Below, piece after piece: positions 23,735 to 31,902 of a stretch of 34,037 nt of DNA. The stretch's first letter is position 1; every line of letters starts with the position of its first letter. Position numbers and translations under genes: made by a program. Source of the DNA: Gemmatimonadota bacterium (GTDB lineage: Bacteria > Latescibacterota > UBA2968 > UBA8231); contig PATE01000031.1 in assembly GCA_002712305.1 (NCBI GenBank), positions 13,688 to 47,724 of the forward strand, read 5' to 3'. The notes under the pieces were generated by a model, which ran no database searches, was not told the DNA's origin, and saw only the letters and a program-made list of their open reading frames with translations.

Positions 23735-24736
23735 TCAGTCGACCAGATCGTCGACGCGACTTAGCGCTTCATCGAGGGCGTCCCGCCACCCTCCGACATC
23801 GTAGCCCTCACGAGCCTCGTGAATAGCCACTGCCGCTGCCAACGCCAGACCAGACAGGATCTTCCCATCCTCGTGGGCGTGGTCGACGTTGCCCCGGCCC
23901 GACAGAATGATGACGGCCAGGGTCTCATCGTCTCGCACGATGGATGCGGCACACAGGAAGGTATTGTCGATATGGGAGACCGCTGTCTTGCCGTCGGCGC
24001 GGGCACGGCTCAGTAGCTCCGTCGTCGCTTCCTGATCGAAAGGGACGGCGTGAGCGGGCCAGGTGACCCGTCCGGGCGAGGTCCCCGTGTCGGTCAGGTG
24101 GATTTCGACTTGATCAGCCTCGAGAGCTTCACCGACCACGCTCAGCACGTGGTCCAGGGTCTCTTCCAGGGAGTGGATCGTCATCATGAAGCGTGCGAGT
24201 CGATCGCGCCCTTCCAATTCACGCACTCGGTAAAACAGCTCCTCCGACCGCTCCGCGACGAGCATCTCGAGATCTTCGTTGAAGCGTTCGAGCTGTTCGT
24301 TCTTTTCCTTCAATTGGGCGAGTGCGGCATCCGTCTCCAATTGCGCCGTATAGGTGCGCAGATGTTCCGAAACGGTCATGCGAAGCTGGTGATCGTCCCA
24401 GGGCTTGGTCAGATATCGGTGGATGCCACCTTCATTGATGGCTTGAATCGCCGTTTCCACATCTGTGTGCCCCGTGAGCATGATGCGAATCGCATCGGGC
24501 TCAACCTGCCTCGATTCCTCCAGGAAACGCGTCCCCACCATCCCGGGCATGGTCTGGTTTGAGATGATCAGCGCTACATGGTGCTTCGCCAGCAACTCGA
24601 GCCCCTGTTGCCCGCTTGTGGCCAGCAGAATGTCGTGGCCATCGCGTCGCAGTAGTTGCTGCAATTGCCGGAGAATATCCTCATCGTCATCAACGCAGAG
24701 GATCGTTCGTCGCTGGATCGGATCGTGTTCAAGCAT
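23735..24736 (-). CDS. Response regulator with Asn in place of the phospho-acceptor Asp, coiled coil and GAF-like domain
   Basis: 333 residues. The receiver domain (about 11-125) keeps the acidic pair (CVDDDED, Asp16-18), the switch Thr (IMLTGHTD, Thr88) and the Lys (RYLTKPW, Lys111), but at the phosphorylation site the usual ISDQxMPGMxG reads ISNQTMPGMVG: the codon is AAC, so residue 60 is Asn. It probably cannot be phosphorylated in the usual way. A coiled coil follows (LKEKNEQLERFNEDLEMLVAERSEELFYRVREL, about 141-175), then a GAF-like region (about 180-315; LDHVLSVVGEALEADQVEIHL, CAASIVRDDETLAVIILSG). There is no DNA-binding or catalytic output domain. It leads a two-gene operon with FapA. 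Confidence 0.85.
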   Translation of the reverse strand: MLEHDPIQRRTILCVDDDEDILRQLQQLLRRDGHDILLATSGQQGLELLAKHHVALIISNQTMPGMVGTRFLEESRQVEPDAIRIMLTGHTDVETAIQAINEGGIHRYLTKPWDDHQLRMTVSEHLRTYTAQLETDAALAQLKEKNEQLERFNEDLEMLVAERSEELFYRVRELEGRDRLARFMMTIHSLEETLDHVLSVVGEALEADQVEIHLTDTGTSPGRVTWPAHAVPFDQEATTELLSRARADGKTAVSHIDNTFLCAASIVRDDETLAVIILSGRGNVDHAHEDGKILSGLALAAAVAIHEAREGYDVGGWRDALDEALSRVDDLVD

Positions 24737-24808
24737 AGGGGCATCCGTCGGAGTCGTGGCCGGCGGGCGGTCGCACTCGCCGGCGATGGGGTTGTTGTTA
24801 CCAAATTG

Positions 24809-24893
24809 ACGTTTTCCGTCGCCCTTGGCGAGAAAAAACGTGATGCTCGCCTGTAGATCTCATCTTGGGTAGGTTGCTGGTGAGTTCCTACCC
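24809..24893. other. Two inverted repeats in the divergent region before the DUF4091 gene
   Basis: ACGTTTT-CCGT-CGCC-CTT-GGCG-AGAA-AAAACGT (24809-24841) is a 33-base two-step hairpin with 11 perfect pairs. GGGTAGG-N13-CCTACCC (24867-24873 with 24887-24893) is a second dyad about 30 bases before the DUF4091 start. Neither has a clear terminator T-tract on the rightward strand. Operators or leader structures are possible. Confidence 0.35.
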
Positions 24894-24922
24894 TTCGCGC
24901 CCTGGACCGGGAGAGAGCACCC

Positions 24923-26566
24923 ATGCCGCCGACGGATTTCCAGATCCGCGTACTCCCTTCCCTGACGAAGGTCTTCGGCGACGAGCCACTGACCGACGTC
25001 GGATCACGAAATGGCACGGCACTGCGGGGAGAAGTCTACTCTTTTCAAGTGGCGTATCGATCCGAATCTCTTCGCAAGCAGATCGACGTGGAAGTCGACT
25101 CCGATCTGGCCAAATACATCCAGATTCGTGAGGTGGCATTGGTGCCGAGCGACCTGCCGGGGATACGTTTCGATCGCCACGTCCTGCGCACGACGCCGGG
25201 TATGTATCCTGACCTTCTGCAACCGATCGAAGAAGGGCTCACGGCCCCTCCGGGCCAGTGGCGGGCTGTATGGGTCACCCTCCGCATTCCACATCGGACC
25301 GTGAGCGGAAAGCACCGAATCGAACTGCAGTTTCGTGAGAGTCGGCGACTGCTCGGTACTGCCCGATTTACCATCGACATCGTTGACGCCCTGCTGCCGA
25401 GGCAGAAACTTATCCACACCAGCTGGTTCCATACCGACTGCATCGCGACGCACTATGGTGACCCTGTCTGGTCGCCGAATCACTGGCGCCGCGTGGAATC
25501 CTTCGTGGCCAGCGCCGTCGACCACGGCATCAATCTTCTACTGACGCCGTTGTTCACGCCCCCTCTGGATACGGCGGTTGGCGGCGAGAGGCCGACGGTG
25601 CAACTAGTCGACGTGACTCGTCAAGGACGCGGCGGGTCAGCGGACTACGTTTTCAACTTCGCTCGTCTGGATCGATGGGTGCGCATGGCGGATCGGTGCG
25701 GCGTCCGTTTTTTCGAAATGTCCCATCTGTTCACCCAGTGGGGTGCCAAACACTGTCCTAAGATCGAAGACACAGAAGGACGAAAGCTCTTCGGTTGGCA
25801 GAGCCGGGCCACAGGGGTGGCCTATCGCCGATTCCTCGATCAGTTCCTGCCAGCGCTGGTGCGCTACATCGACCGCCGAAGGCTTCGCAAGCGATGCTAT
25901 TTCCACGTCTCTGACGAACCCTCCATCGCGCACCTCGACAACTTCACCGCTGCGGCGCAGATGGTGCAGAATCACCTGCGTGGATTCCCCTTCATCGACG
26001 CCCTGTCGAACCTCGAGTTCTACGACCGGGGTCTCGTGCAGCGCCCCATTCCTTCAAGCGACCATATCGAGCCCTTCGTCAAACGCGACATCAAAGGGCT
26101 CTGGACCTACTACTGTGTGTCTCAATCGCAGGAGGTCTCGAATCGGTTCTTCTGCATGCCTTCAGCTCGAAACCGGATTCTGGGGAGCCAGCTGTATCGC
26201 TACGATCTGGCCGGCTTTCTTCATTGGGGTTTCAACTTCTACTACACACAGTTTTCCCGCCGGCCTGTGGATCCCTTCCGCGAAACCGACGCGGGCAAAG
26301 CCTTCCCCTCGGGTGATGCCTATCTGGTCTATCCGGGAGACGATGGCCCCCTCGATTCCATTCGCAGCGAAGTCTTCAGAGAAGCGCTTCAGGACCAGCG
26401 AGCACTGCAGTTGCTCGAGAATCTCCAGGGTCGCGACAAGACGCTGGCCCTGTTGGAGAAAGGGCTGGCACGGCCGATCACCATGAAGCGTTATCCCCGT
26501 GACGCACAGTGGCTGTTGCAGATGCGCCAACGGTGTAACCGCAGGATCGCAGCACTGTCGGGATAG
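24923..26566 (+). CDS. DUF4091 domain protein (glycoside-hydrolase-like)
   Basis: 547 residues, no signal peptide, so probably cytoplasmic. ATG 24923 has GGGAGAGA about seven bases upstream. The N-terminal part (about 10-155) is beta-rich (GEVYSFQVAYRS, GQWRAVWVTLRIPHRTVSGKHRIELQF), then a TIM-barrel-like region with LIHTSWFHTDCIATHY (164-178), HGINLLLTPLFTPPLD (201-216), FFEMSHLFTQWG (263-274) and YFHVSDEPS (326-334), where the Asp-Glu pair is the candidate active site, and the DUF4091 segment (LAGFLHWGFNFYYTQFSRRPVDPF ... GDAYLVYPG). Such proteins are predicted to degrade or remodel carbohydrates; no activity is established that I know of. It stands alone between divergent and convergent genes. 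Confidence 0.8.
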   Translation: MPPTDFQIRVLPSLTKVFGDEPLTDVGSRNGTALRGEVYSFQVAYRSESLRKQIDVEVDSDLAKYIQIREVALVPSDLPGIRFDRHVLRTTPGMYPDLLQPIEEGLTAPPGQWRAVWVTLRIPHRTVSGKHRIELQFRESRRLLGTARFTIDIVDALLPRQKLIHTSWFHTDCIATHYGDPVWSPNHWRRVESFVASAVDHGINLLLTPLFTPPLDTAVGGERPTVQLVDVTRQGRGGSADYVFNFARLDRWVRMADRCGVRFFEMSHLFTQWGAKHCPKIEDTEGRKLFGWQSRATGVAYRRFLDQFLPALVRYIDRRRLRKRCYFHVSDEPSIAHLDNFTAAAQMVQNHLRGFPFIDALSNLEFYDRGLVQRPIPSSDHIEPFVKRDIKGLWTYYCVSQSQEVSNRFFCMPSARNRILGSQLYRYDLAGFLHWGFNFYYTQFSRRPVDPFRETDAGKAFPSGDAYLVYPGDDGPLDSIRSEVFREALQDQRALQLLENLQGRDKTLALLEKGLARPITMKRYPRDAQWLLQMRQRCNRRIAALSG

Positions 26567-26569
26567 GGA

Positions 26570-26608
26570 TAAAATAATGCGGCGTCACCCTCAAGGGGTG
26601 GCGCCGCA
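26570..26608 (-). terminator. Intrinsic terminator for the frameshifted SLOG-like gene
   Basis: GCGGCGTCACCC TCAA GGGGTGGCGCCGC forms a strong GC hairpin (26578-26608). On the minus strand it is followed by ATTATTTTATCC, a U-rich tail, and lies 27 bases after the restored stop at 26635. For the plus-strand DUF4091 gene, which ends at 26566, it may also act as a bidirectional end, although no T-run follows on that side. Confidence 0.7.
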
Positions 26609-26634
26609 TGGATGTGTCCAACGGTTCTACGGGT

Positions 26635-27191
26635 TCAGCCGAAGGACCGGTCGTACAATGCGCGAATGGCCTGCGCTCCGGCATCGGTGAGATTCCGACT
26701 GCCTGTTCCCGTAAAATGGATGTGCTCGATACACGGTTCTTCGCTTCCCCCGACCTTCTCCCACGCCGTGCCCGTCCATCGGTGCCAGGCCTGACTCGCT
26801 TGGTCGAACACATGCAGGGGCTTGTTGCAGATCTCGCAAACTCAGCACCCCACCTCGTGCCGCCCTTGACCGTGCCGTCATCGAGAATCTCACCGATGAC
26901 GAAGATCTCCTGGCCATGGTTGATCTGGTGCCAGATCGTCTGCAGCACCTTGCGAAAAGCGGGGCCCTCGCTGTAACGACGATTCATCAGCTTCGATACA
27001 TAGGCAAGGCTGACATCGCCGCTGAGCAACTCTTCGTGGTTGAGAATACGTAGACCCCGCTCACGAACGTGGTTGTGTCCCTCAAAGGAGAAGTTCACCT
27101 CCTCGAGGCCAAGACGTTCGGCATCGGCCCCGAACTCGGCTTCCGCGCCGCCTGCGCCGCCACTGAACAGAATACACTCCTCCACCTTCAT
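26635..27191 (-). pseudogene. Conserved protein with Rossmann-like GGA motif, interrupted by a one-base frameshift
   Basis: The track ORF (26478-27191) starts well (MKVEECILFSGGAGGAEAEFGADAERLGLEEVNFSFEGH ... IFVIGEILDDGTVKGGTRWGAEFA) and then turns into Arg/Ser-rich nonsense. One frame over, the sequence continues as EICNKPLHVFDQASQAWHRWTGTAWEKVGG ... CIEHIHFTGTGSRNLTDAGAQAIRALYDRSFG and stops at 26635. Adding one base at about 26831-26837 (GCGAGATC to GCGAAGATC) joins the two into about 185 residues. FSGGAxGAE and GGTxWGAEFA resemble nucleotide-binding SLOG/DprA-like Rossmann proteins; I recall uncharacterised homologues of this wording but cannot name a function. It starts 26 bases after the GH18 stop and ends before a terminator. 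Real decay or a sequencing error are both possible. Confidence 0.65.
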
Positions 27192-27216
27192 ACCGATCTA
27201 CTTTTCGCTGCGCGAA

Positions 27217-28734
27217 CTAGCGCGCAAGAGCCATTCGTTTTGACACCGACAGCAGCCGTTGGTCGTCGGTGGTAAAGTCCATCCTTAGAAAATAGACACC
27301 CGAGGCCACATCCGTGCCCCCGTCGTCCAATCCATTCCATGCCAACTGGTATCTCCCACCGACCGAATGCTCGATGGACCAGGAGCGCACACGCTGCCCA
27401 AGCACGTCCGACAGGATCCCCTCGAGTTGGCCCGCCCCGGGCAGATGATAGGTGATCACCGTGGATGCGTTGAATGGATTGGGATAGTTGTCCTCCACGA
27501 CAAAGCCTTGCGGCACAGTCGATTCACGCAACACAGCGGTGGGCACGCGCCTGCCGATCGTCTGCTCTAGCAGGCTCCACGGCTCGGCGCGGTCGGCCTC
27601 ATAACCGAGAGCCCACATGCCGATGCCACGCAGGCCATGCGACAGGGCCAGATCGAACTTTTTCTGTAGACTACCGGCATCGTCGAACCACACCTGGATC
27701 CACCGACCCGTCTCGAAGTATCGATACCAGGATGTCTGTGACACAGGATCCCACCGGCGACCATGAATCGGTGCGGTTTGCAGCGTTACGCCCAGGTAGG
27801 GATATCCGCCAAACTCGGTCGTCGACGCCCCGGGTTGATCGCCCATCGTCGTCCAGCGGCAACCGTAATACGGCACACCCAGGATGAGTTTGCTCGGGTC
27901 GTCACGGGTGACCTCTCCGTAGTCGCGAGTGTCGGTGATGGTGGTTGTGATATTTCGACTCCCACCGGACAGAGGTGCCGTAGGCCCACTGGTACCACTC
28001 CAGCTGCCGGAAAAGGCATATCCCATGACAAACAGGTAGTCACAACTGGCAGCGACGTCGACGAAGTCCCATCGCGCACTCCAATCGACGGCAGGGCTCG
28101 CGAAACTGACTTCGCTCCCGGGGAGTTCCTGATGCAGATAGTCGGTAAGTTCCCTCAAGAAATCGGCGACCAGACTCGGCCAACCATTTGAGCCGGGACC
28201 CTCGAAGTCGATATTGACGCCATCGGCATTTCCCTCGCGAATCTTGTCGCGAATTGCCCGGTAGAAACGCTGCCGATTCGAAGAACTCTCAAGCAAGGTC
28301 TTCACATCCGCATCACCGAACAGCGTAGCCGTGAGGATGACGCGCACGCCGCTGTTGTGGGCATCGTTGATGAGCGCCGTCCAGGGCCATCCATGATCAT
28401 TCCCCAGACTGCCGTTGGGGTTCACTTCGACAGAAAAGGCGGCGATGTGGGTAAGGAGGCTGAAGTCGATGTGCTCGTAGTAGTCAGAGTTGATCCAATA
28501 GGGTAGAAACCCGAAGACGACCCTTCCCCCCCTCTGGGTGGGACGCGCTGCGGATCCTCGCAACGCCAGGGGCATCCCCCCACCACCGATCAGAGCAGGT
28601 GATGTCGATCGGTCCTGGTTTCGAATCAGATCGGCCTGATGGGGGCTCACAGGTTGGGCGCCTGCGACACGAAGACTCAGCAGCGCGAGGCAGGTTATCC
28701 CGACTCTGGTACGTGACATTCGTAGGACATTCAT
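27217..28734 (-). CDS. Secreted GH18-like protein with T9SS/FlgD-type C-terminal sorting domain
   Basis: 505 residues from ATG 28734 (an alternative ATG lies five codons on; the track start at 28830 adds a segment with no signal character). A signal peptide (MSRTRVGITCLALLSLRVAGAQ) comes first, then a GH18 TIM barrel from about residue 70 (VVFGFLPYWINSDYYEHIDFSLLTHIAAFSVEV). The catalytic box reads DGVNIDFE (171-178), keeping the Asp and Glu but with Asn for the second Asp, as in YaaH-type spore and wall GH18 proteins. WFDDAGSLQKKFDLALSHGLRGIGMWALGYE closes the barrel. The last 90 residues (DNYPNPFNASTVITYHLPGAGQ ... WNGLDDGGTDVASGVYFLRM) are a T9SS type-A/FlgD-like sorting domain. Likely surface-exported and active on chitin- or peptidoglycan-like glycans. 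Confidence 0.88.
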   Translation of the reverse strand: MNVLRMSRTRVGITCLALLSLRVAGAQPVSPHQADLIRNQDRSTSPALIGGGGMPLALRGSAARPTQRGGRVVFGFLPYWINSDYYEHIDFSLLTHIAAFSVEVNPNGSLGNDHGWPWTALINDAHNSGVRVILTATLFGDADVKTLLESSSNRQRFYRAIRDKIREGNADGVNIDFEGPGSNGWPSLVADFLRELTDYLHQELPGSEVSFASPAVDWSARWDFVDVAASCDYLFVMGYAFSGSWSGTSGPTAPLSGGSRNITTTITDTRDYGEVTRDDPSKLILGVPYYGCRWTTMGDQPGASTTEFGGYPYLGVTLQTAPIHGRRWDPVSQTSWYRYFETGRWIQVWFDDAGSLQKKFDLALSHGLRGIGMWALGYEADRAEPWSLLEQTIGRRVPTAVLRESTVPQGFVVEDNYPNPFNASTVITYHLPGAGQLEGILSDVLGQRVRSWSIEHSVGGRYQLAWNGLDDGGTDVASGVYFLRMDFTTDDQRLLSVSKRMALAR

Positions 28735-28910
28735 GTCCTGCCAATGTACGGCATTCTGAGATGGCGATGCCCTCTCCGACCAGATCTCCCGACATCGGGC
28801 AACCATGCCGGCAGACTGGATTGGACACATGGAGAAAATCGTCTCTCCCTCGGCTGCAGGGATGTGTATCTTTTAGGAAGCCCATAGGGGGCAGGTTCCA
28901 TCTGTCGTCA

Positions 28911-28938
28911 TTGAGATTCATCGCTCGAGAATTATCGT
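28911..28938 (+). promoter_or_regulatory. Possible promoter for the OmpA-like / porZ / porU operon
   Basis: TTGAGA (28911-28916), 16 bases, TATCGT (28933-28938): nine of twelve consensus bases. A start near 28945 fits the ATG at 28973. It is the best candidate in the GH18/OmpA divergent region; I see no clear promoter for the leftward GH18 gene. Confidence 0.35.
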
Positions 28939-28972
28939 TTCTGCACCCTCTTCACCACTTTTGATCCACCTC

Positions 28973-29636
28973 ATGAGTCGTCGCTCCCACCTTGCTCGCT
29001 GTTGTTAGTCGTGGCTCTGATGGTGTTGGCGATGGTGACCTCGTTACAGGCGGCCTTCAAGCCACCTGTGATTGTGCGTGTCGTTCTCTCGGAGCAGGGC
29101 CGTATCTATTTCATCGACCGTGGACTCGATGCAAACATCAAAGTGGGGGACGTCCTGAATGTCTTCAGGCAACAGACCCGTGCGGGTTCACCTGCTGACC
29201 GGATCCTGATGGGTACCATGGAGATCACCGCCTCTGAGGAAGGCGTTCCCCTTGGTCGCTTCACGGTAGATGCGTCGATCCAGGGCAATCTTCTGATCCA
29301 CATGAAGCTGCCGGTGAAGAACGACCTCGTGCTGCCGAAGCTGAAGATCGACTCCAGTGTCTTGTTCGACCCGGGCGCGGCGACCTTGCTGCTACAGGTT
29401 GTACAGGAAGAGTTGGACAAGGTAGTGCAGTTCGTTCGCGCCTTCAGTCCGTCGAAACTGAGCATCGAGGGTCACACAGACTCCAATGGCGACAACAACG
29501 CCATATGCCCAGAAAAACAGGGACTTCGTCCTATGCCGCCCGTCGCTCTCGTGCACAACCTTCTCACGACTCGGGGCTCTTGGACGGCCTGCAGCACGAC
29601 GTGCCCGCTGAGGTGGCCGTCCTGAGGCCGGTGTGA
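28973..29636 (+). pseudogene. OmpA-like periplasmic domain protein with frameshifts at both ends
   Basis: The middle (29002-29495) reads well: a hydrophobic segment (LVVALMVLAMVTSLQA), a small beta domain (IVRVVLSEQGRIYFIDRGLDANIKVGDVLNVFRQ) and the first half of an OmpA C-terminal peptidoglycan-binding domain (IDSSVLFDPGAA ... LSIEGHTDSNGDNNA). Upstream, ATG 28973 begins MSRRSHLARC, an ideal signal-peptide start, but one base is missing before the hydrophobic segment. Downstream the frame turns to nonsense; in the other frames YAQKNRD, ALVHNLLTTRG and LLDGLQHDVPAEVAVLRPV can be read, the last ending at a TGA (29634-29636) that overlaps the PorZ GTG. So the intact gene probably ran 28973-29636 and was coupled to porZ. 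OmpA-family proteins also occur in T9SS complexes (PorE), but identity here is open. Confidence 0.6.
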
Positions 29637-31891
29637 CCAACTTGGTCCGGCCAGTTCCTTCCGACCTACTCCCTGCACAACGCATCTTTTTGCTTGCGGT
29701 CCTACTCCTCTCAGGATTCGCGAACGCCCAGTCGCCACCAAGTGACTGGTCGGCCATCTCGAGCATGGGTGTCATCAATGAGATCGTGCGAATCCAAGAC
29801 ATCGTGTGGGCGGCCACAGATGGCGGAGTGCTACGTTATGACGTGACCAAGCGTAGCTACACTCGTTTCACCCGTGCTGACGGACTGCCGGGCAACGAGG
29901 TCCTCAGTGCCGTATCCGACGCAGATGGCAATCTCTGGTTCGGCACCAACGGCGACGGGTTGAGCAAGTTCGTCGTCTCTGCCAACCGGTTTGAATCGTT
30001 CAGCACATTCCGCGAGTTGGAGCTCAACGACCTTGTCGCTGACGGCGACCATCTCTACGTAGCCAACAACGTCGGTATCAGCCTCTTCCTAATGGACGTG
30101 GAGAGAGTCGCGGAGAACTATCGCCAGTTCGGCTCCCTGCCCCGCGACAGTGCGGTGGCCGCCGTCGCCGTCTTCGGTGGCAGGGTATGGGTGGGCACAG
30201 ACGGTGGTCTGGCTTGGGCCAATCTCGCGGAATCCAACCTGCAGGATCCACAAGCGTGGTCGACGGCTGAACGTGTTGGTAACGTCACCAGTCTGCTGGT
30301 GGCCAGTGACACTCTGTTTGCCGCTGCCGATCGCAGCATATTGCGCTGGGACACGACCCTGAAAAGGTGGCTAACCGAGGTCCCCCTCGGCACCGTCACT
30401 TCCCTGGGAATGTATGACGGCAGCGTGGTAGCGCTCAGGAAGGAGGGCATCTCTCATCGCCTGAGTCGTGGGAACTGGACGACCATACCCTTCTCCGGCA
30501 ACGTGCGCACCCTCTCGCGCGATGGCTCGGCGCTTTGGATCGGGACCTACGAGGGCCTTACCGTTCTCGGCGACGATCAGCCGCCGCCGCTGGGGGACAC
30601 TCCTGCGAATCACTTCTATCAGATGACGCTGTCGGGTGACGGCGATCTATGGGTCGCCAGCATGCCGAACGACCAGACCGTGCCACCCAAGGGTGTCTTT
30701 CAGTTCGACAGGACGCGGTGGTGGGTACATGACCGCACGACGGGCACTCCCTCCGACTTGGCCGTGGCAGTCGAAACGGACCGGTTTGACCAGCTCTGGG
30801 TCGGCACCTGGGCTCACGGCGTGGCCGTCCTCGACACCCAGCGACGGTGGCACCACCTGAACCAATCCAACTCAGTATTGAGGGGCATCACTCAGCCGGA
30901 TGCGCCCACCTTCGTCGTCGTAAGCGATATCGAACGGGACAGACACGGCAACCTGTGGCTCGCCAATGTCCAGGCCGGCCTGGTCGTCATGGATGGATTC
31001 CCGCCCGTGTTGAGCTACCTCAACACACAGCAGATTATCGGCCTTGCACCGGGCCGGGACATGAGCAGACTCGCCATCGGGCCCGATGATCTGAAGTGGA
31101 TCGGCACGCCACAGGACGGCCTCATCATGTTCGATGATGGTGGCACTCCCTTCGAGGGTGGGGATGAGCGTGCCGTGGTCTTGAACACCGGATTCGATCC
31201 GCGCCTCGGCAGTAATCGTGTTACGGCGGTCTACTCCAACGAGGCCGGCGTCGTCTGGATCGGCACCGATAACGGGCTGAACCGGGTCCGTTATCGGTAC
31301 GACAGACTCACAGGGAACTTCGAGATCTCCTCCTGGCGCGAGTATCGACTCCAACATGGGTTGCTCTCGCCTGTGATCACGGACATCGAAGGCGACACGG
31401 AGGGCAACATCTGGGCCGCCACCAAGGGCGGCCTGACCCAGTTGAAGGCGAACGGACTCCTCGTCCTCACTTACACCACGGCCAACAGCCCCCTGATCGA
31501 CAACCGCATCGAATCACTGTTGTACGATAGGGATGAGGGCGAACTGTGGGTCGGTACCTTTGACGGCCTTGCTCGGATCCAGATCAGCGGGGGATCGATA
31601 AAGGCCGCAGCTCCGAATGCATCGGCGTATCCGAATCCTCTGCGTCTCTCGCCCGCCGCCAGCACTCGACTCACCATCAGCGGAATCCCCGAAGGCTCGT
31701 CTGTGAGCATCTTTTCTGTCGACGGGCACCTCGTCCGTCAGCTTGAAGCGTTCTATCGCGAGAACTCAGTGACGTGGGATGGGACGAACGAGGACGGCCG
31801 TGTTGTGAGTTCCGGCGTCTTCTATTACGTCGCCACCGATCTTCAGGGAAGTTCGACTCGCGGGAAATTCGCTGTCATCAGAGATCGATAG
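29633..31891 (+). CDS. porZ: PorZ-like beta-propeller protein with T9SS C-terminal domain
   Basis: 752 residues; GTG 29633 overlaps the TGA of the restored upstream frame. Signal peptide (IFLLAVLLLSGFANAQ, about 18-33), then two propellers built of two-component-regulator propeller repeats: WAATDGGVLRYD, LWFGTNGDGLSKF, VWVGTDGGLAWA, LWIGTYEGLTVL, LWVGTWAHGVAVLD, LWLANVQAGLVVMD, VWIGTDNGLNRV, IWAATKGGLTQL and LWVGTFDGLARI. The last 85 residues (ASAYPNPLRLSPAASTRLTISGIPEGSSVSIFSVDG ... WDGTNEDGRVVSSGVFYYV) form a sorting/Ig-like domain. P. gingivalis PorZ has this plan and about this length, and works with PorU, PorV and PorQ in the outer-membrane attachment complex that processes T9SS cargo. 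A PorU-like gene follows 11 bases later, which supports the call. Confidence 0.8.
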   Translation: MTNLVRPVPSDLLPAQRIFLLAVLLLSGFANAQSPPSDWSAISSMGVINEIVRIQDIVWAATDGGVLRYDVTKRSYTRFTRADGLPGNEVLSAVSDADGNLWFGTNGDGLSKFVVSANRFESFSTFRELELNDLVADGDHLYVANNVGISLFLMDVERVAENYRQFGSLPRDSAVAAVAVFGGRVWVGTDGGLAWANLAESNLQDPQAWSTAERVGNVTSLLVASDTLFAAADRSILRWDTTLKRWLTEVPLGTVTSLGMYDGSVVALRKEGISHRLSRGNWTTIPFSGNVRTLSRDGSALWIGTYEGLTVLGDDQPPPLGDTPANHFYQMTLSGDGDLWVASMPNDQTVPPKGVFQFDRTRWWVHDRTTGTPSDLAVAVETDRFDQLWVGTWAHGVAVLDTQRRWHHLNQSNSVLRGITQPDAPTFVVVSDIERDRHGNLWLANVQAGLVVMDGFPPVLSYLNTQQIIGLAPGRDMSRLAIGPDDLKWIGTPQDGLIMFDDGGTPFEGGDERAVVLNTGFDPRLGSNRVTAVYSNEAGVVWIGTDNGLNRVRYRYDRLTGNFEISSWREYRLQHGLLSPVITDIEGDTEGNIWAATKGGLTQLKANGLLVLTYTTANSPLIDNRIESLLYDRDEGELWVGTFDGLARIQISGGSIKAAAPNASAYPNPLRLSPAASTRLTISGIPEGSSVSIFSVDGHLVRQLEAFYRENSVTWDGTNEDGRVVSSGVFYYVATDLQGSSTRGKFAVIRDR

Positions 31892-31902
31892 AGAGCGCGT
31901 AC

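Noticed and set aside
24867-24893. GGGTAGG/CCTACCC dyad as an intrinsic terminator
   Set aside because: The loop is 13 bases and only two T residues follow, so it does not fit a terminator.
27217-28734. Catalytically dead GH18 because of DGVNIDFE
   Set aside because: YaaH-type GH18 proteins commonly carry Asn at this place, and the essential Asp and Glu are kept.
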